Part shown: positions 56,569 through 64,000 of the stretch, piece by piece
Layout: the number at the start of each line of letters is the position of its first letter
Position numbering within the stretch: the first letter of the stretch is position 1
Assembly (NCBI GenBank): GCA_018241405.1
Contig: JAFEDY010000011.1
Coordinates: 1 to 64,000 of the forward strand
Length of the DNA: 64,000 nucleotides
Reading direction: 5' to 3'
From: Pseudomonadota bacterium
GTDB lineage: Bacteria; Pseudomonadota; Gammaproteobacteria; Burkholderiales; Burkholderiaceae_C
Notes under the pieces: model-generated
What the model saw: the letters and a program-made list of their open reading frames with translations, nothing else
Databases searched by the model: none
What the model was told of the DNA's origin: nothing
Made by a program: the position numbers and the translations under genes

Positions 56569-58011
56569 TTAGCGCGGCCTATTTTCCTCATGCTCCCGGC
56601 GCGCGGGCTCGGGCGGCCTGGGCCTGGGGTGAGGCGCGGCCTGGGTGTGTACCTGCGGCTGGCTGAAGCGCTCGGCGGCGGGGGCGGCGTGCGGTGCGCG
56701 CTCCATGCGTTCCATGCGCTCCTTGGGCTCGACGGTGCGCGGGGCATGCGCCTGCTCCATCTGGCGCAGGGCGGCGTCGCGTGCGGGGGGCTCGTTGAAG
56801 ACTTTGGCGGGAAAGCTGGGCTCGTGCCGCGGGTTTTCCAGCGTGCGTGGCGCCATGGGCTCGCGCCGGGGCGCGGTTTCCGGCATCTTCAGGGGCTCTC
56901 CCGCCCTGCGTTCCTCAATGCGGGGTTCAACCTTGCGCTCAACTGCTTCGGGCGCAAGCGCGTTCGGGTGCATGGGCGTGGCTTCCAGGCCGCCGGCGCG
57001 TTCGGCCGGGCGGCCAGGTGCCTCGTGCGTCATGTCGTGCCGTTCTTGCGCACGCGTTGGCGCCTCGGCGCGCAGCGTGCGCACCGTTTGGGCGGGCGGT
57101 AGCGCCATGGGTGCATGCCCAGCGGTGGCGGCCAGGTTGAAGCGCTGGGCAGACTGCGGCAGCGGCGCCGCCCAATGGGTCTGAGGACGGGCGGCCGCGG
57201 CCAGCGCGGCACGCGCCGGCACCTCGCTATTGAAGGCGGCGCGGCTGGCGGTGGCCGATGCCGGTGCCTCGATATGCACGTTGCGGATGTTGCGCTCGTT
57301 GTTGTTGATGGTGACGTTGTTGACGACCGTGTTGTTGACGGTGTTGTTGATCGTCACGTTGCTGTTGACGATGCGCATCCCCGGGCGAATCACGGCCGGG
57401 GCGCCGGTGACCACGGCGGGGGGCGTGCCCAGCGGTGCCGGCACGATGATGCCGGCCGCCGATCCGGGTGGCGCCGGAACGAACACGCCCTGCGGCCCGA
57501 GTGGTGCGACGCCGAAGGCACTGCCCAGCGTCACGGAGAGCGACAGGCGCAGGCCCACCGGCGGCGGCACGAAGGCCACGCCCGGAGCGGCCCAGAAACC
57601 GTTGACGAACAGGACGGCGTTGCCGCGGTGCTCGTAGTACGGCTCCATCCACACATAGCCCATACGCGGCGGCCTGTCCCAGTAGCCCGCCGACCACACC
57701 CAGCGGCCCTGCCAGGCCCAGTAGCCGCCCACCCATACCGCGCCGACGAAGGGCGGCGGCGGCGGCGCCTGCACCAGCAGGGGCGGCGGCGCCCAGGGCG
57801 CCAGGATGGGTTCGGGCTGCACCAGGGGTGGATCGACGTAGACGCTGACCACCGGCGGCGGCTCGACCGGGGGCTGCACCACGGCGGGCTGGCCCATCAC
57901 AACCGGTGGGGGCTCGATCACGGTGCAGGCAGGCAGGAGAATAGCGGCACCAAGACACAGCCCCAGCGTGGCGGCGCGCCGGCTGCCGGGCGCCATGCAG
58001 CGGCGGGTCAT
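56569..58011 (-). CDS. YXWGXW-type lipoprotein with asparagine-rich repeat segment
   Basis: An exported protein of about 480 residues with a lipobox LLPAC and Cys29 as the likely lipid site. After a proline-rich linker (repeats of EPPPVV and PPLVQPEP), a short region VWVGGYWAWQGRWVWSAGYW belongs to the YXWGXW group. In the centre, a run of Asn-containing repeats (SNVTINNTVNNTVVNN, residues about 210-235) looks like a beta-solenoid-type stretch. The second half is rich in Pro, Glu and Arg and lacks visible domains. The start at 58011 gives the standard signal length; ATG at 58074 or 57996 is possible. The function is unknown; some relatives are surface lipoproteins. Confidence 0.62.
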   Translation of the reverse strand: MTRRCMAPGSRRAATLGLCLGAAILLPACTVIEPPPVVMGQPAVVQPPVEPPPVVSVYVDPPLVQPEPILAPWAPPPLLVQAPPPPPFVGAVWVGGYWAWQGRWVWSAGYWDRPPRMGYVWMEPYYEHRGNAVLFVNGFWAAPGVAFVPPPVGLRLSLSVTLGSAFGVAPLGPQGVFVPAPPGSAAGIIVPAPLGTPPAVVTGAPAVIRPGMRIVNSNVTINNTVNNTVVNNVTINNNERNIRNVHIEAPASATASRAAFNSEVPARAALAAAARPQTHWAAPLPQSAQRFNLAATAGHAPMALPPAQTVRTLRAEAPTRAQERHDMTHEAPGRPAERAGGLEATPMHPNALAPEAVERKVEPRIEERRAGEPLKMPETAPRREPMAPRTLENPRHEPSFPAKVFNEPPARDAALRQMEQAHAPRTVEPKERMERMERAPHAAPAAERFSQPQVHTQAAPHPRPRPPEPARREHEENRPR

Positions 58012-58270
58012 GGCATAGACCCGGGCCGATGCTGTCAGCGGCGTCGACGATGGATTGCAGACAAAGGAAGTCATGGTTCAAGCCTTGTTGTGCTGTGTCG
58101 GTGGATTGCTTGGGCCGCTGCGGCGCCCATCCGTGAAACGGCAGCGTATCGCCGGGTGGCCAGACTCACAACGCTTCAGCCGGCGATTGCGGTGACGGAC
58201 GGCGCCTACAAGTCCATCCCCCTTGGCGGGTGCCTGCGCCCTGTCCGTGGTCGCCGGGCCGAACCCGTTG

Positions 58271-59278
58271 TCATTTCACCGCTATCACCATCGAATCGGG
58301 TCCGACCAGGGGCTCCACGCGCGTGCTGGAAAAGCCGGCGTCCTGCATCCAGCGCTGGCAGTCGGCACCGGTGTAGTCCTTGCCGTCGCGTGTCTCGATG
58401 AGCATGTTCAGGCTCATCAGGAGGCCGATGGCGTTCTCGCGCCGCTCGTCGTCGATGACCGCGTCGTAGGCGATCAGCGCGCCGCCAGGGGGCAGGGCGG
58501 CATGGGCCTTGGCGATGAGCTGGCGCTTCTGCTCCAGGTTCCAGTCGTGCAGGATATGGCCCATGACGATCACATCAACGCGCGGTAGCTCGTCCTTGAA
58601 GAAGTTGCCAGACTGGAATTTCACCCGGCCCGAGACGCCATGTGCGCCCACGAAGTCCTCAAAGATGGGCCGCACCACCGGCAGATCGAAGCCTATGCCG
58701 CTCAGGTGCGCATGTGCCTTGGCCAGTGTCACCGGCACCATGCCCTGGGCGGTGCCGACATCGGCGAAGGTCTTGTACTGTGCCCACGGAAACTTCTGGG
58801 CCATCACCTGGGCGGCGCCGGCGCTGATGCCCGTCATGGCTGCCAGAAAGCCGCGCAGCCGCGCCGGGTCGGCATAGATGGCCTCGAAGACATTGCCGCC
58901 GGCCTTGGCTTCGTTCTGCGGCTCGCCGGTCTTGAGCCCCTCGGTCAGCGCGCCCCAGAACGGGTACAGGCGGGCGTTGGCCATCTCCAGTATGCCGCCG
59001 ATGTAGCTGGGCTTGGCCTTGTCGAGGAACATATCCGTCTCCGGCGTGTTGCGGTACACGCCGTCCTCACGATCGAGCATTTTCAAAGCCACCAGCGCAT
59101 CGAGGAAGTCGTCCGCCGAGCGCGCATGCAGGCCCAGCCTGGCCGAGAGCGCGGGCAAATCCGCCGGCGCCTTGGCCAGCTCCGAAAAGACGCCGAGCTC
59201 GATCGCCGAGAGCAGGGTCTTGGAGCCCCAGAAGCCCAGGGCCAGGTGCATGATGTTGTCGGGATGGGGGTTTTTCAT
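58271..59278 (-). CDS. SAM-dependent O-methyltransferase, class II type
   Basis: A 335-residue enzyme with an N-terminal dimerisation helix bundle and a C-terminal Rossmann methyltransferase domain. The AdoMet site is [18 protein letters not shown] near residue 172, and the catalytic His is in [17 protein letters not shown] near residue 240, as in hydroxyneurosporene- and acetylserotonin-type O-methyltransferases. GGAGACAGC precedes the ATG at 59278. It stands between the YXWGXW lipoprotein and tolA, both on the same strand, with gaps over 150 bases. Its substrate is unknown. Confidence 0.85.
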   Translation of the reverse strand: MKNPHPDNIMHLALGFWGSKTLLSAIELGVFSELAKAPADLPALSARLGLHARSADDFLDALVALKMLDREDGVYRNTPETDMFLDKAKPSYIGGILEMANARLYPFWGALTEGLKTGEPQNEAKAGGNVFEAIYADPARLRGFLAAMTGISAGAAQVMAQKFPWAQYKTFADVGTAQGMVPVTLAKAHAHLSGIGFDLPVVRPIFEDFVGAHGVSGRVKFQSGNFFKDELPRVDVIVMGHILHDWNLEQKRQLIAKAHAALPPGGALIAYDAVIDDERRENAIGLLMSLNMLIETRDGKDYTGADCQRWMQDAGFSSTRVEPLVGPDSMVIAVK

Positions 59279-59433
59279 GGTGCTGTCTCCAGCAAAGCCA
59301 GCGCGCCGGCCGCGGGCACGCACGACACGCACAATCCGTCACGCGCAGTCGCAGCTATCCATGGGCCGCGCGAGTGCCCGACAGCGAGAAAATCTAGTCC
59401 TCGCGTCCCAGGCAGTCAATCCCTTGATTTAGG

Positions 59434-60414
59434 TCAGTCCTTGGGGCGAAAGCCGATCACCAGCGACGACGGCACGCGCCCGTCCACATCGCGCGGCAGG
59501 GTCTCGGTGCGCTGCAGGGCGCGGATCACGGCGTCGTCCCAGGCCTTGTTGCCGCTCGATTGCGTGATGCGGGTGCCGACGATGGTGCCGTCGGGCGCGG
59601 CGCGCACCTCGACCTCGGCGCGCGGGTTGCCTTCCACCACGTCGGGGTAGACGATATTGGGCTTGACCTTGGCCGCCACCTTGCCGCCGTAGCTGCCCGA
59701 AGGCCCGGCGTTGCGCAGAGCGTTGCCCGTGGCTGTCTCGCCGCCCGTGGCGCCGGCCAGGCCCTGCATGCGCCGCACGTTCGCCAGGTGGCGCGCATCG
59801 GCTTCCTTGGCCTCGCGGGCCTCGTCGGCCTTGCGGCGCTTTTCCTCGGCCAGCTTCTTCTGCTTGTCCTGCTCGGCTTTTTGCTGCTCCAGTTTCTTCT
59901 GCTCTGCCAGCTGCTTCTCGCGCAGTTCCTTCTCGCGCTGGGCCTTTTCGCGATCGGCCTTTTGCTGGGCGAGCTGGCGTTCCTTCTTCTCCTCTTCCAG
60001 GCGTTCGCGGCGTTCCTTGTCCTTCTTTGCCTGCTCCAGCTGCTGCTGGCGCAGCTTTTTCGCTTCTTCCTCGCGCTTTTTCTTCTTTTCCAGGGCGATA
60101 TCGGCCTCGTGCTGGTCGGGCTCTGCCTGGCGCGGAGGGGGCGGCGGTGGTGGCGGCGGGGCAGGGGTCGGCTTGGGTTCCGGCGTGGGCTCGGGCGGTG
60201 GTGGCGGTTCGGCGGCGCGCGGCGCGGCCTGCTGGGGCACGGCGGCCCAGAGTTCGGCCTCCACGGCCGGCTCGTCGGCGCTGGTCTTCCAGTTCACGCC
60301 CCAGGTCAGTGCGCCTATCAGGATGGCGTGGGCCAGCACCGCCAGCGCGATGGCGCGCATGCGCCCGGGCGGGCGTGGCGGGGCAAACTGGTCGCGGTCG
60401 TTGGTCGCGTGCAT
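59434..60414 (-). CDS. tolA: TolA, cell-envelope bridging protein
   Basis: Tol-Pal system protein of 326 residues that spans the periplasm. A single membrane helix (ALAVLAHAILIGALTWGV) near residue 25 anchors it, a proline-rich hinge (PPEPTPEPKPTPAP with further Pro runs) follows, then about 110 residues of Lys-, Glu- and Ala-rich coiled coil, and a C-terminal domain (YPDVVEGNPRAEVEVRAAPD to the end) that contacts TolB and colicins. It is downstream of tolR and tolQ. The next gene is not tolB, so the usual order tolQRAB-pal is interrupted. Confidence 0.93.
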   Translation of the reverse strand: MHATNDRDQFAPPRPPGRMRAIALAVLAHAILIGALTWGVNWKTSADEPAVEAELWAAVPQQAAPRAAEPPPPPEPTPEPKPTPAPPPPPPPPPRQAEPDQHEADIALEKKKKREEEAKKLRQQQLEQAKKDKERRERLEEEKKERQLAQQKADREKAQREKELREKQLAEQKKLEQQKAEQDKQKKLAEEKRRKADEAREAKEADARHLANVRRMQGLAGATGGETATGNALRNAGPSGSYGGKVAAKVKPNIVYPDVVEGNPRAEVEVRAAPDGTIVGTRITQSSGNKAWDDAVIRALQRTETLPRDVDGRVPSSLVIGFRPKD

Positions 60415-60435
60415 GCGGGTGGATGTATCGGGTAA

Positions 60436-60861
60436 TCAGCCGCCGCTCTTGACGGCCAGCGCGACGCGCTTGACGCCTTCCTTCTGCAGTGCCGACATGG
60501 CCTTCATGACCGATTCGTAGGACACGTTCTTGTCGGCGCTGATAAGCACCGGCGTGTCCTCGGGCTGGTCCTTGAGCCAGTTCTTGGCCGTCGCGCCCAG
60601 CTGCGCCAGGGGCACGCTGCGTTCGCTCCCATCGGCCTTGAAGCGTATGCCGCCGTCCTTGTCCACGATGACGTCGGCGCGCGTCTTGGGCACCTTGGCG
60701 CCTTGGCCGACCTTGGGCACATTCACCGAACTGGGCGTGAGCATGGGCGCAGTCACCATGAAGATGATGAGCAGCACCAGCATCACGTCGATGAAGGGCA
60801 CCATGTTGATCTCGTTCATGGAGCGGCGGCGCGTGCCGCTGCGCGAAGCCATTGCGGGCAT
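60436..60861 (-). CDS. tolR: TolR, Tol-Pal motor component
   Basis: ExbD/TolR-type protein of 141 residues. It has a short N-terminus with SMNEINMVPFIDVMLVLLII, where the conserved Asp of the membrane helix drives the proton motor, and a periplasmic domain to the end. GGAGG precedes the ATG at 60861 with ideal spacing. It starts 13 bases after tolQ and ends 21 bases before tolA, as in standard tol operons. Confidence 0.95.
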   Translation of the reverse strand: MPAMASRSGTRRRSMNEINMVPFIDVMLVLLIIFMVTAPMLTPSSVNVPKVGQGAKVPKTRADVIVDKDGGIRFKADGSERSVPLAQLGATAKNWLKDQPEDTPVLISADKNVSYESVMKAMSALQKEGVKRVALAVKSGG

Positions 60862-60874
60862 GCGGGCCTCCGTT

Positions 60875-61576
60875 TCAGTGGCCCGAGGGCGAGCCAGGCT
60901 GGGCGCCCAGGTTGCGCTGCAGGATGTTGGAGAACTCCTCGATGAAGGTCTCCTGGTGGGTGGCCACGCGGTCGATGTCGCGCGCGAAGCGGTTGTAGGC
61001 GATGACGGCCGGAATGGCGGCGAACAGGCCGATGGCGGTGGCCACCAGCGCCTCGGCGATACCGGGCGCCACGGTCGCCAGCGTGACCTGCTCCATGCCG
61101 GCAAATCCGGTGAAGGCGTGCATGATGCCCCACACGGTGCCAAACAGGCCCACGTAGGGCGACACCGAGGCCACCGAGCCCAGGAAGGACAGGCTGGATT
61201 CGATCACGTCCATCTCGCGCTGGAAGCTGGCGCGCATGGCGCGGCGTGCGCCATCGAGCAGCGTGCCGGGGTCGGTGATGCGGCGCTCGCGCAGTTTTTG
61301 ATACTCGCGCATGCCGCTGGCGAAGATGCGTTCCATGGGGCCGGCGCTCTTGGCGTTGTGCGCGGCGGTGGCAAACAGCTCGTTCAGGCTGGTGCCCGAC
61401 CAGAAGTCGCGCTCGAAGTCCTCGTTGAGCGCCTTCACGCGCTTCAGCGCAAACAGCTTGCGGAAGATGGCGGCCCAGCTGGCCACCGAGACGCCCAGCA
61501 GCAGCACCATGACCAGCTGCACCACCCAGCTGGCATTGAGCACCAGGCTCAGTATCGACATGTCTTGGGAATTCAT
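60875..61576 (-). CDS. tolQ: TolQ, Tol-Pal proton channel component
   Basis: ExbB/TolQ membrane protein of 233 residues with three helices: VVQLVMVLLLGVSVASWAAI at the N-terminus, and two near residues 135-195 including GLFGTVWGIMHAFTGF, the proton-path helix pair. The ATG at 61576 overlaps the ybgC stop by four bases (ATGA), so the genes are translated together. It forms the motor with TolR that energises TolA for outer-membrane maintenance. Confidence 0.95.
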   Translation of the reverse strand: MNSQDMSILSLVLNASWVVQLVMVLLLGVSVASWAAIFRKLFALKRVKALNEDFERDFWSGTSLNELFATAAHNAKSAGPMERIFASGMREYQKLRERRITDPGTLLDGARRAMRASFQREMDVIESSLSFLGSVASVSPYVGLFGTVWGIMHAFTGFAGMEQVTLATVAPGIAEALVATAIGLFAAIPAVIAYNRFARDIDRVATHQETFIEEFSNILQRNLGAQPGSPSGH

Positions 61577-61998
61577 GATGAGGAGAGTCGTTCCAAAATG
61601 GGGCCCGGTATGCGTGCCGGGCGCAGGCTGGCGGCATCCACCCAGCCTATGCGTATGCTGCCTTCGCACAGCAGCGCGGGCGCGGTGCCGGGCGTCGTTT
61701 GCTCCGGTTTCAAGAGCGCCTGCTGCGCAATTGTGAGCGATGCGCGGCCGCATTCCAGGAGGCTGGCCGTAACAATCAGTTCATCGTCCAGGCGCGCCGG
61801 GCGCAGGTAGCGCAGGCGCGCGTCGGTTACGACAAAGATGCCGCCCGTGAGTTCCCGCAAGCGTTGTTGCCCCAGGTCCAGCGAGCGCAGCCACTCGGTG
61901 CGCGCGCGCTCGAAGAACTTGAGATAGTTGGCGTAGAACACGATGCCGCCGGCATCGGTGTCCTCCCAGTAGATGCGCACGGGCCAATCGAACGCCAT
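61573..61998 (-). CDS. ybgC: YbgC-type acyl-CoA thioesterase (hotdog fold)
   Basis: A 141-residue thioesterase. The family signature is RIYWEDTDAGGIVFYANYLK (residues about 8-27), which holds the catalytic Asp in EDTDAGG, and FFERARTEWL is the next block. The ATG at 61998 gives the normal family start (E. coli YbgC: 134 residues); an upstream TTG at 62007 is an alternative. It precedes tolQ as in many Gram-negative genomes, and may tune phospholipid acyl chains beneath the Tol-Pal system. Confidence 0.92.
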   Translation of the reverse strand: MAFDWPVRIYWEDTDAGGIVFYANYLKFFERARTEWLRSLDLGQQRLRELTGGIFVVTDARLRYLRPARLDDELIVTASLLECGRASLTIAQQALLKPEQTTPGTAPALLCEGSIRIGWVDAASLRPARIPGPILERLSSS

Positions 61999-62003
61999 GG
62001 CGG

Positions 62004-63188
62004 TCAACCGATCAGGCCTTTCAGGCGCGTCACCGCCTCCTGCAGCTGCGCCATGGAGTTGGCCGTGGAAAAGCGCACGAAGCGCCCGGTATCAAAGGTG
62101 CCGAAGTCGCGCCCCGGCGTGATGGCCAGGTGGGCGCGGCGCATGAGCTCGAAGGCAAAGTCCCAACTGCCGGAAACGCCCAGCTTGTGCGCTGCGGCGC
62201 TGCAGTCGGCCCAGGCGTAGAAGGCGCCATCGGGCTGCACGGGCACGCTCAGGCCCAGCTGGTTGAGAGCCGGAATGAAGTAATCGCGCCGCGCCTTGAA
62301 CTCCGCGCGGCGGCGCTCGTACTCGGCGATGCTGTCCGGCTCGAAGCAGGCCAGGGCCGCGTGCTGCGAGACCGTGGAGGCGCAGATGAACAGGTTTTGC
62401 GCCAGGCGCTCGACCACCGGCACCATGGCTTCGGGCACCACCATCCAGCCCAGGCGCCAGCCGGTCATGTTGAAGTATTTGCTGAAGCTGTTGATACTGA
62501 TGACATCGTCCCCCAGCGCCAGGGCGCTGTGGCCGTACTCCTCCTCGTAGGACAGGCCCAGGTAGATCTCGTCAATGAGGGTCAGGCCGCCACGCGCGCG
62601 CACCACCTCGACGATGCGGCGCAGCTCATCGGGCGCGATCGACGTGCCCGTGGGGTTGGAGGGCGAGGCCAGCAAAACGCCGCGCGTCTTCGGCCCCCAG
62701 GCGGCCTCGACCTTGGCGGCGCTCAGCTGGAAGCGCTCCTCGGCCGTGGTTGGGATCAGCACGGCCTTGCCCTCGGCCGCGCTCACGAAGTGGCGGTTGC
62801 AGGGGTAGCTGGGGTCGGGCATCAGGATCTCGTCGCCCGCGTCGATCAGCGCCAGGCAGGCCAGCTGCAGCGCGGCCGATGCGCCGGCCGTGACCACGAT
62901 GCGCCGGGCGGGCACATCGACGCCGAAGCGCGTGGCATACCAGGCGCTGATGCGCTCGCGCAAGGCGTCCAGCCCCAGGGCGTTGGTGTACTGCGTGAGG
63001 CCGTCGCGGATGGCGCGGTCGGCCGCCTCTGCCACCAGGGGTGGGGCGGTGAAATCGGGCTCGCCGATGTTCAGGAAGATCATGGGCTCGCGCGTGCCGG
63101 CCACTTCGCGTGCCATCTGCTGTGCGGCCTTGGCCACTTCCATCACGTAAAAGGGTTCGATGCGCTCGGCGCGGGTGGAGAACTTCAT
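62004..63188 (-). CDS. Pyridoxal phosphate-dependent aminotransferase, class I/II
   Basis: A 394-residue aminotransferase of the AspC-like fold. The lysine that binds the cofactor is in INSFSKYFNMTGWRLGW near residue 235, and the substrate arginine is expected in GRFVRFSTA near residue 377. PSNPTG near residue 178 is a further family motif. The ATG at 63188 gives MKFSTRAERIEPFYVM; an earlier start at 63221 is less likely. It sits between nusB and ybgC in the same direction, an arrangement seen in other Burkholderiales. The amino acid substrate is uncertain (aspartate, tyrosine, alanine or similar). Confidence 0.88.
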   Translation of the reverse strand: MKFSTRAERIEPFYVMEVAKAAQQMAREVAGTREPMIFLNIGEPDFTAPPLVAEAADRAIRDGLTQYTNALGLDALRERISAWYATRFGVDVPARRIVVTAGASAALQLACLALIDAGDEILMPDPSYPCNRHFVSAAEGKAVLIPTTAEERFQLSAAKVEAAWGPKTRGVLLASPSNPTGTSIAPDELRRIVEVVRARGGLTLIDEIYLGLSYEEEYGHSALALGDDVISINSFSKYFNMTGWRLGWMVVPEAMVPVVERLAQNLFICASTVSQHAALACFEPDSIAEYERRRAEFKARRDYFIPALNQLGLSVPVQPDGAFYAWADCSAAAHKLGVSGSWDFAFELMRRAHLAITPGRDFGTFDTGRFVRFSTANSMAQLQEAVTRLKGLIG

Positions 63189-63255
63189 GGCAGACACAGT
63201 GGCTCGCGGCCGGCGGCGCACGGGCAGGGGAACAAACGGGGAAAAAGAAGCGTGA

Positions 63256-63810
63256 TCAACTGGCCTTGCCGGCTGCCTTGTCGGCCGCCACCTCGGCGGC
63301 GCGCAGCTGCGGCGCGAGGCCGTTCAACACGCCGTTGACGTACTTGTGGCCGTCGGTGCCGCCGAATTCCTTGGCCAGCTCGATGCACTCGTTGATGACC
63401 ACGCGCCAGGGCACGTCCTGGCAATGCTGGAATTCGTAGACGCCAATCCACATCACGGCATGCTCGATGGGCGAGATCTCGGCCATCTTGCGATCCAGCT
63501 GCGGCGTGATCAGCTCGTCCATGAACGGGGCGGTGGTGATGCAGCCGTGCAAGAGCGCGTCGTAATGCGCGGCGTCGGCCTTGTGAAAGCCCGACAGGTC
63601 GCGCGTGAACAGGTCTATGGCGCTGGCGTCATTGCCGCCCACCAGGTGCTGGTAGAGCGCCTGCAGCGCAAATTCGCGCGCACGCGAGCGCGCCGACTTG
63701 GAGGCCGCCTTGCGCGCGCCCGTGGCCGTGAGGCCGGTGCGTGACTGGCGCGGCGGGCGCTTCGGGTTGGCGGGCTGCTCGGGCTGATCCGGCAAATGGG
63801 CTTCGCTCAC
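63256..63810 (-). CDS. nusB: Transcription antitermination factor NusB
   Basis: A 184-residue NusB that binds boxA RNA in rRNA operons with NusE (S10). The core helices read [18 protein letters not shown], the conserved [19 protein letters not shown] and [19 protein letters not shown] blocks, and a basic 40-residue N-terminal tail extends the family core. The start codon is GTG at 63810 and overlaps the stop of ribH by four bases (GTGA), so translation is coupled. In bacteria, ribH and nusB are commonly adjacent. Confidence 0.94.
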   Translation of the reverse strand: MSEAHLPDQPEQPANPKRPPRQSRTGLTATGARKAASKSARSRAREFALQALYQHLVGGNDASAIDLFTRDLSGFHKADAAHYDALLHGCITTAPFMDELITPQLDRKMAEISPIEHAVMWIGVYEFQHCQDVPWRVVINECIELAKEFGGTDGHKYVNGVLNGLAPQLRAAEVAADKAAGKAS

Positions 63811-64000
63811 GACAGCACCTCCAGCAGATTCGCCATCTCCACGGCCACGCGGGCGGCATCTGTGCCCTTCTCACTCTGGCGCGCGATGGCCTGCTCCAGG
63901 TTCTCGGTGGTCAGGATGGCGTTGGCAATCGGGATCTGGTAGTCCAGGCCCACGCGCGTGACGCCCGCACCCGACTCGTTGGCCACCAGCTCGAAGTGGT
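63807..64000 (-). CDS. ribH: 6,7-dimethyl-8-ribityllumazine synthase, C-terminal part
   Basis: Last 63 residues of lumazine synthase, cut by the window edge. The visible end contains [20 protein letters not shown], the conserved stretch of strand and loop near the active site, then [16 protein letters not shown] and [10 protein letters not shown]. The enzyme makes the riboflavin precursor from ribityl-aminouracil and dihydroxybutanone phosphate. It overlaps the nusB start by four bases. Confidence 0.92.
   Translation of the reverse strand, partial: HFELVANESGAGVTRVGLDYQIPIANAILTTENLEQAIARQSEKGTDAARVAVEMANLLEVLS

Overview
This 64 kb stretch of GC-rich, densely packed DNA most resembles a chromosome of a betaproteobacterium of the Comamonadaceae (Acidovorax, Alicycliphilus, Comamonas or Delftia relatives). 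The evidence is two Bug-type solute receptors, a cox-type molybdenum hydroxylase cluster, a ribH-nusB-aminotransferase-ybgC-tolQRA block, a cyoABCD operon followed by SURF1, and a short intergenic repeat with the core AGCAGCTAT that recurs at least seven times. No rRNA, tRNA or CRISPR array was seen. The assignment is inference from gene content, not from a marker phylogeny.

Layout. 1-4988: the end of a branched-chain amino acid type ABC importer (livF, livH, livM), then a secreted 3-hydroxybutyrate oligomer hydrolase. 5161-12324: an alpha/beta hydrolase, an unexplained 350-base stretch, a Lon-related protease, hemH, a HAD phosphatase, and the N-end rule transferase pair bpt and aat. 12386-24674: a hexarate (glucarate and galactarate) catabolic island with glucarate dehydratase, a 2-hydroxyacid dehydrogenase, a GntR regulator, a second glucarate dehydratase-like enzyme, a Bug receptor, galactarate dehydratase, aldolase and tartronate semialdehyde reductase. 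Inside it, a GH3 glycosidase lies between a ruined copy and an intact copy of the aldolase gene. 24719-28749: yggL, a stand-alone divergent trpB, a small unknown gene, and a DsrE / TusA-like / YedE sulfur-handling set. 29028-34030: a LysR regulator divergent from an acyl-CoA dehydrogenase, a Bug receptor and a class III CoA-transferase. 34031-36460: a small lower-GC island carrying a PD-(D/E)XK nuclease-fold gene and a cupin, bounded by remnants of IS30-type and IS3-type transposases. 36447-46168: glutathione reductase, divergent from a coxSLM-DEG-F-mobA-like molybdenum hydroxylase cluster whose large subunit has the form II motif AYRGAGR. 46173-54818: a ParB-like protein, tRNA hydroxylase trhP, a lipoprotein esterase, then SURF1 and cyoDCBA. 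55120-64000: an MFS transporter, a YXWGXW-type lipoprotein, an O-methyltransferase, and the tolA-tolR-tolQ-ybgC-aminotransferase-nusB-ribH block on the minus strand.

How the genes work together. The 12-24 kb island supports the full route from glucarate or galactarate to 5-keto-4-deoxyglucarate, then to pyruvate plus tartronate semialdehyde, then to glycerate. The cox cluster contains structural subunits, the MoxR/VWA maturation pair, a membrane anchor, an XdhC-type cofactor inserter and a cytidylyltransferase, so it is a self-contained molybdenum hydroxylase system of unknown substrate. The features least explained by standard annotation are the duplicated aldolase with its GH3 insert, the nuclease island, the lone trpB, and several coding-like stubs in intergenic DNA.
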